Source: Nocardia sp. NBC_01503 (lineage in GTDB: Bacteria; Actinomycetota; Actinomycetes; Mycobacteriales; Mycobacteriaceae). From it: 64,000 bases of DNA. Both the position numbers and the translations under genes were made by a program. Shown here piece after piece: positions 38,262 to 46,448 of the stretch; position 1 is the stretch's first letter, and the number at the start of each line of letters is the position of its first letter. A model generated the notes under the pieces. That model did no database searches. It was not told the origin of the DNA and worked only from the letters and a program-made list of their open reading frames with translations. The DNA lies in NCBI RefSeq assembly GCF_036327755.1, contig NZ_CP109596.1, positions 7,874,001 through 7,938,000 of the forward strand, read 5' to 3'.

Positions 38262-40784
38262 TCAGCCGCGCAGAACCGCTCCCACCGCGTCCGCCGCCGC
38301 AGCCACCGCCGAGTCGCGGGCCGCGCTGGCCTCATCCTCGGTGAGGGTGCGGTCGGTGGCACGGAAACGCAGGGCATAGGTGAGGGATTTGCGGCCCTCA
38401 CCGGCCTGTGCGCCCTCGTAGACGTCGAAGAGTGAGATCTTTTCCAGGAGTTCGCCCGCGCCGGTGCGCAATGCGGATTCCACCGAAGCCGCCGGAACGG
38501 CCTTGTCCACGCTCACCGAGACGTCCTGGAGCACCGCCGGGAAGGCGGAAACCACGGGGGCGGGACGGTTTTCGTGCAGGGGCAGGGCGTCCAGGTTGAT
38601 GACCACGGCGCAGGTGCGCGGGGGCAGACCCGAGCGCTCGAGGACCGCGGGGTGCAGTTCACCGGCGTGACCGACGACGGTGCCGTCCACCAGCAGTTCG
38701 GCGCAGCGGCCCGGATGCCACGGCAGGTACGCCGTCGCACGCCGCTCGATGACCAGACCGGTGGTCTCGGCGACCACGTCGACCAGGGCGAAGGCGTCGG
38801 CGGCCTCGACCGGGCGACCCTGGCCGTGCGGTCCGCGCGGTTCACGCTTACCGGTCAGCACGGCGGCCACATGCACCGGCTGCTCGGGCAGCGAGCGCAG
38901 CAGGACGTTGATCTCGTCCTCGGTGGGGCGGCGATCCACCGGCAGCGGGCCGACCGGGCCGGTCTGCTCGGTGCGGCGCACCACCTGGGCGATGCCGTAG
39001 ATGGCGAGATCGCGTTCACCGCGAGAGATATTGCGCGCGGCCACTTCCAGCAGACCGGGCAGCAGGGTGGAGGCCAGCTCCGGGCGGTCGGCGTCGAGCG
39101 GGTTCAGCACGCGCATGGTGTTGCGGCGCGGATCGTCGGCGTCCAGACCCCAGACGTCGAAGACGTCGCGGGCCATGAAGACCGGCGTCGGCACCTCGAC
39201 ACAACCTTCGAATGCGAGGGCCTTGCTGATCGCACGACGGCGCTTCTGCTCGGCGGTCAGACCGCGACCGGCCGGAGCGGTGGGCAGCACGGACGGAATC
39301 TTGTCCAGACCCTCCAGGCGCAGCACCTCCTCGACCAGATCGGCGGGCTGGGTCAGGTCGGGCCGCCAGGTCGGCGGGGTGACGATCAGCTGACCGTGTC
39401 CGGCCTCGCTGACGCCGACCTCGACGGTGCAGCCGACCTGCTGCAAACGACGGGTGGAAGCACCCGGCGCGTAATGGACTCCCGCGATGCGATCGGCCTG
39501 ATCGATATTCATGGCGATCGGCGCGACGGCCGGAACCGGGACGCGCACATCGGTGAGCACGGATTCGACCGTGCCACCGGCGATTTCGGCCAGCAGTGTG
39601 GCGGCGCGATCCAGTGCGGCCAGGTTCACCTCGGGATCGACGATGCGCTCGAAGCGACGGCTGGCCTCGGAGCCCAGCTTGTGCCGGCGCGCGGTGCGGG
39701 CCACGGCGATCGGGTTCCAGGTGGCGGCCTCGAGAATGATGTCGGTGGATTCCTCGCCGACCTCGGTGCTCGCACCGCCCATGATGCCCGCGAGGGAGAT
39801 GACGCCGGAATCATCGGCGATCACCACGTCTTCCGCGTCGAGGGTGCGCTCGACCTCGTCGAGGGTGCGCAGCGTCTCGCCCTTGTTGGCGCGGCGCACC
39901 ACCAGCCCGCCCGACACCTTGGCGGCGTCGAAGGCGTGCAGCGGCTGACCCAGTTCGAGCATCACGTAGTTGGTGACGTCCACGGCCGGGGAGATCGGGC
40001 GCACACCCGAGAGCAACAGTCGGCGCTGCAACCACCACGGGCTCATGGCCTTCGGATCGACCCCGGTGACCCGGCGGACCGCGAAACGGGTGCACAGGGA
40101 TTCGGGTTCCAGGCGCACCGGCCACGCCTCGACGTCGGCGTCGGGCAGCAGTCGCACGGCCGGATCCTGATATTCCAGGTCGAAGCCGCAGGCGAGTTCA
40201 CGCGCCAGCCCGCGCGCCGAGAAGGCGTAGCCGCGGTCCGGGGTGATGGCCAGCTCGATGACCGTATCGTCAAGTCCGAGCAGCTCATTGGCGTCCGCGC
40301 CGGGTTCGGCGGTGCCGGGCTCCAGCACCAGGATCCCATTGTGGTCCTTGCCGATCGCCAGTTCGGCGACCGAGCAGATCATGCCATTGGAGGTGTGCCC
40401 GTAGGTCTTTCGCGAGGCGATCTTGAAACCGCCGGGCAGTTCACCACCGGGCAGCACCACGACCACGAGATCACCGACGGCGAAATTCCGTGCGCCGCAG
40501 ACGATCTCCTGCAGCTGTGTTTGATCGCCCCCGGACCCGCCCAGCCCGATCTCGACCTTGCAGAAGCGGATCGGCTTCTTGAACTCGGTCAGCTCGGTGA
40601 TCTCGGCGACGCGGCCGACCACCAGCGGATGCTCGATATCACCGGTCACCCGCTGGAGCCGATCGACCTCTTCGACCTCCAGGCCGACCCGGACGAACCC
40701 CGCGTCGAGCTCCTCCGGCGTCACCGACCACCCGGGGGTGGTGCGCTGCAGGATTTCCGTCAGCCAGGACTGCGCTACTCGCAC
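38262..40784 (-). CDS. pheT: Phenylalanyl-tRNA synthetase beta subunit
   Basis: An 840-residue subunit of the alpha2-beta2 synthetase. In order it has the N-terminal tRNA-binding (OB) domain with VVGRVAEITELTEFKKPIRF, the B3/4 editing domain, the B5 domain (near 400-480), the catalytic-like core and the C-terminal anticodon-binding FDX-ACB domain (PVVSAFPAVLQDVSVSVDKA). Length is as in mycobacteria. It follows pheS by 36 bases, and a CTAG-rich hairpin follows its stop. Confidence 0.97.
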   Translation of the reverse strand: MRVAQSWLTEILQRTTPGWSVTPEELDAGFVRVGLEVEEVDRLQRVTGDIEHPLVVGRVAEITELTEFKKPIRFCKVEIGLGGSGGDQTQLQEIVCGARNFAVGDLVVVVLPGGELPGGFKIASRKTYGHTSNGMICSVAELAIGKDHNGILVLEPGTAEPGADANELLGLDDTVIELAITPDRGYAFSARGLARELACGFDLEYQDPAVRLLPDADVEAWPVRLEPESLCTRFAVRRVTGVDPKAMSPWWLQRRLLLSGVRPISPAVDVTNYVMLELGQPLHAFDAAKVSGGLVVRRANKGETLRTLDEVERTLDAEDVVIADDSGVISLAGIMGGASTEVGEESTDIILEAATWNPIAVARTARRHKLGSEASRRFERIVDPEVNLAALDRAATLLAEIAGGTVESVLTDVRVPVPAVAPIAMNIDQADRIAGVHYAPGASTRRLQQVGCTVEVGVSEAGHGQLIVTPPTWRPDLTQPADLVEEVLRLEGLDKIPSVLPTAPAGRGLTAEQKRRRAISKALAFEGCVEVPTPVFMARDVFDVWGLDADDPRRNTMRVLNPLDADRPELASTLLPGLLEVAARNISRGERDLAIYGIAQVVRRTEQTGPVGPLPVDRRPTEDEINVLLRSLPEQPVHVAAVLTGKREPRGPHGQGRPVEAADAFALVDVVAETTGLVIERRATAYLPWHPGRCAELLVDGTVVGHAGELHPAVLERSGLPPRTCAVVINLDALPLHENRPAPVVSAFPAVLQDVSVSVDKAVPAASVESALRTGAGELLEKISLFDVYEGAQAGEGRKSLTYALRFRATDRTLTEDEASAARDSAVAAAADAVGAVLRG

Positions 40785-40820
40785 TTGACGTTTCGCTTCC
40801 TTGTTTAAGGGGTGGTCGGG

Positions 40821-41882
40821 TCAGGCTTGGATGCCGAAGGGCAGCGTGAAACGCACGTCACCCTCGACGATGTCGCGCATATCGGGCAGGCCGTTGCGGA
40901 ACTGCAGAGTCCGCTCCAGGCCCATACCGAAGGCGAAACCGCTGTACACCTCGGGGTCGATACCGCTGGCGATGAGCACCTTCGGATTGACCATGCCGCA
41001 GCCGCCCCACTCGACCCAGCCCGGCCCGCCCTTCTTGTCCTCGAACCAGACATCGACCTCGGCCGAGGGCTCGGTGAAGGGGAAGAAGCTGGGCCGCATC
41101 CGCGTGGTGGTGTTCGGTCCGAACAGCGCCCGCGCGAAATGGTCCAGGGTGCCCTTCAGGTGCGCCATGGTCAGGCCCTTATCGATGGCCAGACCCTCCA
41201 CCTGCGAGAACACCGGGGTGTGCGTGGCGTCGAGCTCATCGGTGCGGAACGTGCGACCCGGGCACACCACATAGATGGGCAGCTCACGAGAGAGCATGGA
41301 GCGCACCTGAACCGGTGAGGTGTGCGTGCGCAGCACCTGCCGCGAACCCTCCGGCGCGATATGGAAGGTGTCCTGCATGGTGCGCGCCGGATGATCGGGC
41401 AGGAAGTTCAGGGCGTCGAAATTGAAGTGCTCGGTCTCGACCTCGGGACCCTCGGCGATCTCCCAGCCCATGGCCACGAAAACATCGCCGACGCGCTCGG
41501 ACAGCGCGTTGATGGGGTGGCGCGCGCCGACCGCGGCCCGGCGCGCGGGCAGGGTGACATCGATGGCCTCGGCCACCAGCACCGCGGCATCGCGCTCGGC
41601 GAGCAGGACGGCATTGCGCGCCTCGAAGGCGGCGGTGACGCGCTGGCGCGCCACATTCACGCGCTTACCCGCCTCGGACTTCTCCTCCTTGGGCAGCGAG
41701 CCCAGGGAGCGCTGGGCGAGAGCGATCGGCGACTTACCGCCCATGTACTCGGTTTTCGCGCTCGCCAGGGCGTCCAGATCGGCGGCAGCGGCGAACGCCT
41801 TCTCAGCGGCTTCGGCGGCGGCTGCGAGGGATTCCTCGGTCAGTGCCGCGGACTGCTCGGCACGGTCGATATCGTCGGCCAC
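40821..41882 (-). CDS. pheS: Phenylalanyl-tRNA synthetase alpha subunit
   Basis: The catalytic subunit, 353 residues from the GTG at 41882. An N-terminal coiled coil (residues 1-100) precedes the class II core. Motif 1 includes HPINALSERVGDVFVAMGWE, motif 2 GRTFRTDELDATHTP and motif 3 AFGMGLERTLQFRNG. The GTG was chosen because an in-frame ATG 32 codons earlier would add a Gly/Pro-rich non-family tail; GGGGAG lies 12 bases upstream. It is first of the pheST operon. Confidence 0.96.
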   Translation of the reverse strand: MADDIDRAEQSAALTEESLAAAAEAAEKAFAAAADLDALASAKTEYMGGKSPIALAQRSLGSLPKEEKSEAGKRVNVARQRVTAAFEARNAVLLAERDAAVLVAEAIDVTLPARRAAVGARHPINALSERVGDVFVAMGWEIAEGPEVETEHFNFDALNFLPDHPARTMQDTFHIAPEGSRQVLRTHTSPVQVRSMLSRELPIYVVCPGRTFRTDELDATHTPVFSQVEGLAIDKGLTMAHLKGTLDHFARALFGPNTTTRMRPSFFPFTEPSAEVDVWFEDKKGGPGWVEWGGCGMVNPKVLIASGIDPEVYSGFAFGMGLERTLQFRNGLPDMRDIVEGDVRFTLPFGIQA

Positions 41883-42036
41883 GATGCTTCGTCTCTCCCC
41901 TGGCTGGTACGGGTCGGGCGGATTGCCTCCCCCATTCTTGCTGGTCGAATCGTAAGCCTTGTACTCAGCCCGGTTCACGTGCTTTTCCCGCAGGCAGCGC
42001 GCACCGCGTCGGCGTGGTGCGCGCCACCTTCGCCGC

Positions 42037-42681
42037 TCACGCGGCGGGGTAGGTCTCGCGGAATACCGTGCGCGCTACGCTCCGGCGACCGGGGTGAATC
42101 CGCTCCTCGGCGGCATAGCCGATGGACATGAGCAGGGCGATGGACAGGTCCGGTCGATCCTCGATACCGATGACCTTCTTCACCTTGTCCTCATCCCAGC
42201 CGTTCATGGGCGAAGTCGCCAAACCGAGTTCGGTGGCGGCCAGCATGGTGAAGCTCGCGGCGATCATGGCGTCCTTCACCGCGTACTCCCGCAGCAGCCC
42301 GCGGCCGGCCAGGCTCCGCTGGAATTCCCGCGAGGCGGCGGCGAAACCGATGATGAACTCCTCGCTCCACGCGTGATTGCGACGAGCCTGCTCGTACACA
42401 TCGGCCCGATCCTCCTGCCACGCTTGGGTTTCCGCGACGAAGACCAGCATGACCGGAGCCTCCTGCGGCTGCGGCTGCCCGCCCGTGGCCCATGCCAGCC
42501 CGTCCCGGCCCGCCTGATCGGTGATCACCACAATGCTGCGGTCCTGCAGATTCCAGCTGGTCGGAGCCTCCATGGCGAGTGCGAGAAGGGTGTCGAGATC
42601 GGCGGCGGCGACCGGATCGGGGCGGTAGTGCCGAACGGTACGGCGAGTGCGGATGGCTTCGGCGACTGAGATCGTGTTCAT
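42037..42681 (-). CDS. Nitroreductase family protein
   Basis: A 214-residue FMN-dependent nitroreductase-fold protein. The start MNTISVAEAIRTRRTVRHYR carries the FMN-phosphate arginines, EAPTSWNLQDRSIVVI the second flavin contact and ATSPMNGWDEDKVKKVIGI the C-terminal loop. It may reduce quinones, nitro compounds or enones. The ATG at 42681 is chosen as the family start. It diverges from an HxlR regulator gene with a perfect palindrome between them, the usual pair for redox or electrophile stress response. Confidence 0.9.
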   Translation of the reverse strand: MNTISVAEAIRTRRTVRHYRPDPVAAADLDTLLALAMEAPTSWNLQDRSIVVITDQAGRDGLAWATGGQPQPQEAPVMLVFVAETQAWQEDRADVYEQARRNHAWSEEFIIGFAAASREFQRSLAGRGLLREYAVKDAMIAASFTMLAATELGLATSPMNGWDEDKVKKVIGIEDRPDLSIALLMSIGYAAEERIHPGRRSVARTVFRETYPAA

Positions 42682-42721
42682 GCCACTAACTATCGGAGAG
42701 TGACTCTCTACAGTGAAGTAG

Positions 42722-42735
42722 GCACTAATTAGTGC
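42722..42735. promoter_or_regulatory. Perfect palindrome, HxlR operator candidate
   Basis: GCACTAATTAGTGC, 14 bp, in the divergent promoter between the nitroreductase and HxlR genes. It resembles the ACTA..TAGT sites of HxlR/YodB proteins. A second repeat, GAGAGT-G-ACTCTC, lies at 42696-42708. Confidence 0.6.
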
Positions 42736-42750
42736 GCTACTCTCCTTCAG

Positions 42751-43131
42751 GTGATACCGCTCGTCGAATCCTCCGGCCTCCCCGCCGACGTCTACTCCGC
42801 CAAATGTCCCACCCGCCAGGTGCTCGACCACATCGCGGGCAAATGGACGGTCCTGATCATCGACGCCCTGCGCCAGGACGGCACCATGCGCTATACCGAT
42901 CTGTCCCGCCGCATCGGCGGCGTCTCCCAGAAAATGCTCACCCAAACCCTGCGCAGCCTGGAGGCCGACGGATTCCTGACCCGCACGGTGCATCCCACCA
43001 TTCCGCCCCGGGTCGAGTACGAACTCACCGAACTGGGTCACAGCCTCGCCGAACCCATTGCGGCCCTGCGTAACTGGACCGAACAGCACATCAACGAGGT
43101 CGAGCGCGCCCGCGCGCGGCAAGATCGGTGA
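42751..43131 (+). CDS. HxlR-family transcriptional regulator
   Basis: A 126-residue winged-helix regulator. The family start is clear: CPTRQVLDHIAGKWTVLIID, with the conserved cysteine (Cys19) that in relatives senses quinones or aldehydes. GVSQKMLTQTLRSLEADGFL is the recognition region. The GTG has no ribosome site. It likely controls the divergent nitroreductase and itself. Its 3' end overlaps the convergent membrane protein gene by 41 bases. Confidence 0.9.
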   Translation: MIPLVESSGLPADVYSAKCPTRQVLDHIAGKWTVLIIDALRQDGTMRYTDLSRRIGGVSQKMLTQTLRSLEADGFLTRTVHPTIPPRVEYELTELGHSLAEPIAALRNWTEQHINEVERARARQDR

Positions 43132-43660
43132 GGTTGGCGGCGATGCGCTCCACGCGTTGACGGCCCAGGCCGTAGTCGACGGCGGTGAAGCGCAGTCGAG
43201 GGCGACCCTCGACCAGCACTTCGGCGGCGTCCGCTCCATCGGATTCGATTGCGATGGCGATGTTCTCGCCGAAGCTCTGCCAGGTGATACCGGTTTGCGC
43301 GGTGATCCTGCCGAGCACCGCGTCCTCGGCGGTGATACGCGCCGGGAGGGCGCGGAGCACCTGCTGCGCGAGGGCATATGCCTGCGGCGCGGGGCGTTCC
43401 ACGCGAATCCGCGCGCTCTGCGGCAATCGCAGATCGGTCGCGTCGGTGTAGACGGCTGCGCGCGCCGCACGCAATTGCCCGGTGCCACCGAAGCCCGCGC
43501 TGAGTGCGCCGAAGATCGCGCCGGTGACCACGCCGCCGAGTATCGCGGCGGTACCGCCCGCGAAGGTGATCGAATCGTAGAGTCCGATCACGACACCGAA
43601 CGGGATGCCGGTCAGCAGAAAGATTCTCAGGTACAGCCGCACCGCGGCACCGTTTTTCAT
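43091..43660 (-). CDS. Hypothetical membrane protein (189 aa)
   Basis: MKNGAAVRLYLRIFLLTGIP starts a first membrane helix, followed by a Gly/Ala-rich second helix (AAILGGVVTGAIFGALSAGF) within residues 10-55. The soluble C-terminal 120 residues (AQQVLRALPARITAEDAVLG, GITWQSFGENIAIAIE) are of an alpha/beta type not known to me. The ATG at 43660 is chosen in front of the first helix. It overlaps the hxlR-type gene end by 41 bases on the other strand, a real overlap if both stops are correct. Confidence 0.55.
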   Translation of the reverse strand: MKNGAAVRLYLRIFLLTGIPFGVVIGLYDSITFAGGTAAILGGVVTGAIFGALSAGFGGTGQLRAARAAVYTDATDLRLPQSARIRVERPAPQAYALAQQVLRALPARITAEDAVLGRITAQTGITWQSFGENIAIAIESDGADAAEVLVEGRPRLRFTAVDYGLGRQRVERIAANLTDLAARGRARPR

Positions 43661-43765
43661 GCGCGCTCCAATCGCCTTCACCCTGGTTACGGTGTGGCCC
43701 GGGCACGAGTTCACCCCCGCCGATAACGGATCGGCGGGGGTGCAGAGGGGCTCGCGGAGGCACGG

Positions 43766-44290
43766 CTACAGCTGTGGCGACGGGCTTCCGACGCGCGGAC
43801 GGATCAGGGTGCGGCGGACGGCGACACTGCCGAAGGCCGCGAAGAGGGCTACGCCGATGTAGACCAGTTGTTCGGGTACGCGGAACCAGAGCGGGGTGGG
43901 CGCGGCGCCGTCGAACTCGATATTGTTCAGCGCCGCATAGATATTGGCGGGCAGCATGACCACGAACAGCAGGGCCAGGGCGGTGCCCGCCCACATGCGA
44001 GTCGCGGTGATGATCAGACCGAGCGCGCCCAGCCACTCCAGTGCGCCGGTCAGGTAGATGGTGAAGTCCGGGAAGGGAATCCAGGACGGGAGCATATGCA
44101 GCGAATCGGAGTGGGTGGGCATGAAAGTCACGCTCTCCGGCGCGAAATGCGAAGCGCCGGTGAGCAGGAGCATGAAGGCCAGGCCGTGCGCGGCCGCCAC
44201 TCGCCAGGTGGCGAAGCGAGTGGCGCCGAGCGCGCCGAGCAGTCGGAACAGCAGGGTCGGGACGAGGAGCAGGAGCAGAGTCTCGAACAT
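43766..44290 (-). CDS. DoxX-family membrane protein
   Basis: A 174-residue protein with four membrane helices. TGASHFAPESVTFMP and LTGALEWLGALGLIITATRM are DoxX-like hallmarks, the latter with the conserved Glu in helix 2-3. Relatives in actinobacteria work with redox enzymes of membrane thiol or quinone metabolism. It is 32 bases after the MFS gene on the same strand and probably co-transcribed from the TetR-controlled promoter. Confidence 0.82.
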   Translation of the reverse strand: MFETLLLLLVPTLLFRLLGALGATRFATWRVAAAHGLAFMLLLTGASHFAPESVTFMPTHSDSLHMLPSWIPFPDFTIYLTGALEWLGALGLIITATRMWAGTALALLFVVMLPANIYAALNNIEFDGAAPTPLWFRVPEQLVYIGVALFAAFGSVAVRRTLIRPRVGSPSPQL

Positions 44291-44322
44291 GATGGTCTCC
44301 GAGAGTTCGGTCGGTTGATCGA

Positions 44323-45774
44323 TCAGTGCGCGAATTCGACCGCGCGGCCGGCGGTTACGGTCGCGATGGTCTTGCGGGCGGGGATCAGGATGGCGATGAG
44401 CGCGCCGACCGCGACGATGACCGCGCCGACCGCGACCGCGGGGGCCAGGCCGTCGACATAGGTCTGCGGGGTGCCGTAACCGCCGTGCGAGGCGAAGACC
44501 GAGGCCAGGACCGCCACGCCCATGGCGACGCCGACCTCACGGACGGTGCTGCTGGTACCCGAGGCCATGCCCTGATCCTGCGCCGAGGCGCTGGCCATGA
44601 CCACGGTCGAGGCGGGGGCGAAGGTCAGGCCCATGCCGACGCCGCCGAGGATGAACGGCAGCACGAACGAACCGTATGAGGTGCCGACATCGGCGATCAG
44701 GGCCATCCAGCCCAGCGCCGAGGCCAGGAAGATCTGGCCGGTGACCACCAGGACCCGGGGGCCGACCTTGTCGACGATGAGCCCGGCGAGCGGGGCGACC
44801 ACCATCGGGGCCATGGTCCACGGCATCGTGCGAATACCCGACTCCAGCGGCGTATAGCCCTGCACCACCTGGAAGTACTGCGACAGCAGGAAGATCGAGC
44901 CGAAGACGCCGAGCGAGAAGGCGAAGTTCACGGCATTGATGGCGCTGAAGCCACGGGAACGGAACAGCCGCAGCGGCAGCATGGGTTCGGCGACCCGCAG
45001 CTCCCAGACGATGAACGCGGCGAGAAGCGCAGCGCCACCGAGCATTCCGGTCAGCACGGGGGCCGAGGTCCAGCCGTCGTCCGCACCGTGAATGACGCCC
45101 CACACCACCGCGAGTACGCCACCGGCGGAGAGCAGCAGGCCGACTACATCCAAACGCCGTGCACCACCGAAGGATTCACCGAGCACGCGGGCCACGAACG
45201 GGAGCGCCAGTATGCCGACGGGGACATTGAGCCAGAAGATCCACTGCCAGCTCAGCCCGTCCACCACCGCGCCGCCGACCACCGGGCCGAGCGCCACACC
45301 GAGACCCGTTATGCCGCCCCAGATTCCGATGGCGGCACTGCGCATCTTCTCCGGCACATGCGCCGAGAGCAGGGTGAGCGAGAGCGGCATGACCGCGGCC
45401 CCGCCGAAGCCCTGAATCGCCCGGAACAGGATCAGCATCCACGGCTCGGTGGCCATGGCGCAGGCCGCGGAGGCGGCGGTGAAGACCGCGATCCCGATCA
45501 GGAACAGCCGCCGCCGCCCCAGCCGGTCACCCAGCGCCGAGGCGGTGAGCAGCAGGGAGGCGAAGGACAGCGTGTAGGCGTTGATGAACCACTGCAGATC
45601 GCTGAGCGAGGCATTGAGCTCGGTGCGAATGACCGGCAGGGCGTTGGTCACGACGAGATTGTCGAGCGTGACCATGAACATGGGGATGCCGACGGCCACC
45701 AGCACGGCCCACAGCGGGGGCGTGCGCGGGCCGGAAACCGGCTGTGATGCGGGGTTATCGAGTATTTCAGTCAT
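44323..45774 (-). CDS. MFS drug efflux transporter, DHA2 (EmrB/QacA, 14-helix) type
   Basis: A 483-residue transporter. Motifs are FINAYTLSFASLLLTASALG, ALGDRLGRRRLFLIGIAVF (motif A) and GVALGPVVGGAVVDGLSWQW (motif C), all typical of the 14-helix drug/proton antiporters. It diverges from a TetR gene with two operator-like repeats in between, so expression probably rises when the TetR protein binds a toxic compound. Substrate unknown. Confidence 0.92.
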   Translation of the reverse strand: MTEILDNPASQPVSGPRTPPLWAVLVAVGIPMFMVTLDNLVVTNALPVIRTELNASLSDLQWFINAYTLSFASLLLTASALGDRLGRRRLFLIGIAVFTAASAACAMATEPWMLILFRAIQGFGGAAVMPLSLTLLSAHVPEKMRSAAIGIWGGITGLGVALGPVVGGAVVDGLSWQWIFWLNVPVGILALPFVARVLGESFGGARRLDVVGLLLSAGGVLAVVWGVIHGADDGWTSAPVLTGMLGGAALLAAFIVWELRVAEPMLPLRLFRSRGFSAINAVNFAFSLGVFGSIFLLSQYFQVVQGYTPLESGIRTMPWTMAPMVVAPLAGLIVDKVGPRVLVVTGQIFLASALGWMALIADVGTSYGSFVLPFILGGVGMGLTFAPASTVVMASASAQDQGMASGTSSTVREVGVAMGVAVLASVFASHGGYGTPQTYVDGLAPAVAVGAVIVAVGALIAILIPARKTIATVTAGRAVEFAH

Positions 45775-45789
45775 GTCCGGTCCCTAGTT

Positions 45790-45837
45790 GTTATCGACTG
45801 ATAACTCGAGAGTATGCATTGACTGATAACATGTCAA
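45790..45837. promoter_or_regulatory. Repeated operators between MFS and tetR genes
   Basis: GTTATC-GACT-GATAAC (45790-45805), a perfect inverted repeat. GACTGATAAC occurs again at 45821-45830 inside TTGAC...GTCAA (45819-45837). Likely TetR sites. Confidence 0.6.
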
Positions 45838-45876
45838 TGAGACATCGGAAAACCGCTACCGAGGAGGCAGACAGCC

Positions 45877-46443
45877 ATGACGAGGACACGCATGACCGCG
45901 AGCGAACGCGGCGAGCAGGTACTCGCCGCCGCCGTCACCGCCTTCGCCGAATCCGGTTATGCCGCAACCAAAACCGATGAGATCGCGCGCCGCGCCGGGG
46001 TCTCGCAGCCGTATGTGATCCGGCTCTTCGGCACCAAACAACAGCTGTTCCTGGCCGCGCTGCGCCTGGTCTGCGATCGCATCGAGGAGCTCTTCCGGAC
46101 CGCCGCCGAACAGATTCCACCTGGCGCGAGCGTCGAGGAGGCCCTGGAGTACCTCGGCGAGGCATACAAGGTGCTGCTCACCGAACGCGATCTACCGCGG
46201 GTCCTGCTGCACGGCTTCGCGGCCAGCGGCGATCCCGCGATCGGCCCGATCATGCGCGCCCGCTTCGGCGAGATCTACCAGCTGGTGCGCGATCTGACCG
46301 GCGCGTCGGCGAGCGAGGCCGGGACCTTCGTCGCCACCGGCATGCTGCTCACCGATATGGCCGCCATGCAGGTGGTCGGCCCGGATGCCGTCGAAACCCC
46401 TTGGGCCACAGAGATTCTCACCTGTTTCGACGCCGAACTCTGA
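45877..46443 (+). CDS. TetR-family transcriptional regulator
   Basis: A 188-residue regulator. The DNA-binding part reads EQVLAAAVTAFAESGYAATK and EIARRAGVSQPYVIRLFGTK. The C-terminal domain is an all-helical ligand pocket. GAGGAGG lies nine bases before the ATG. It diverges from the MFS-DoxX unit and is expected to repress it. The stop converges with the APC permease gene five bases away. Confidence 0.92.
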   Translation: MTRTRMTASERGEQVLAAAVTAFAESGYAATKTDEIARRAGVSQPYVIRLFGTKQQLFLAALRLVCDRIEELFRTAAEQIPPGASVEEALEYLGEAYKVLLTERDLPRVLLHGFAASGDPAIGPIMRARFGEIYQLVRDLTGASASEAGTFVATGMLLTDMAAMQVVGPDAVETPWATEILTCFDAEL

Positions 46444-46448
46444 GCTGC

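Noticed and set aside
38574..40808. A 744-codon open frame opposite pheT, and similar long frames opposite argH, argG and argJ
   Set aside because: High G+C makes long antisense frames by codon shadow; the opposite genes are certain and these show no motif.
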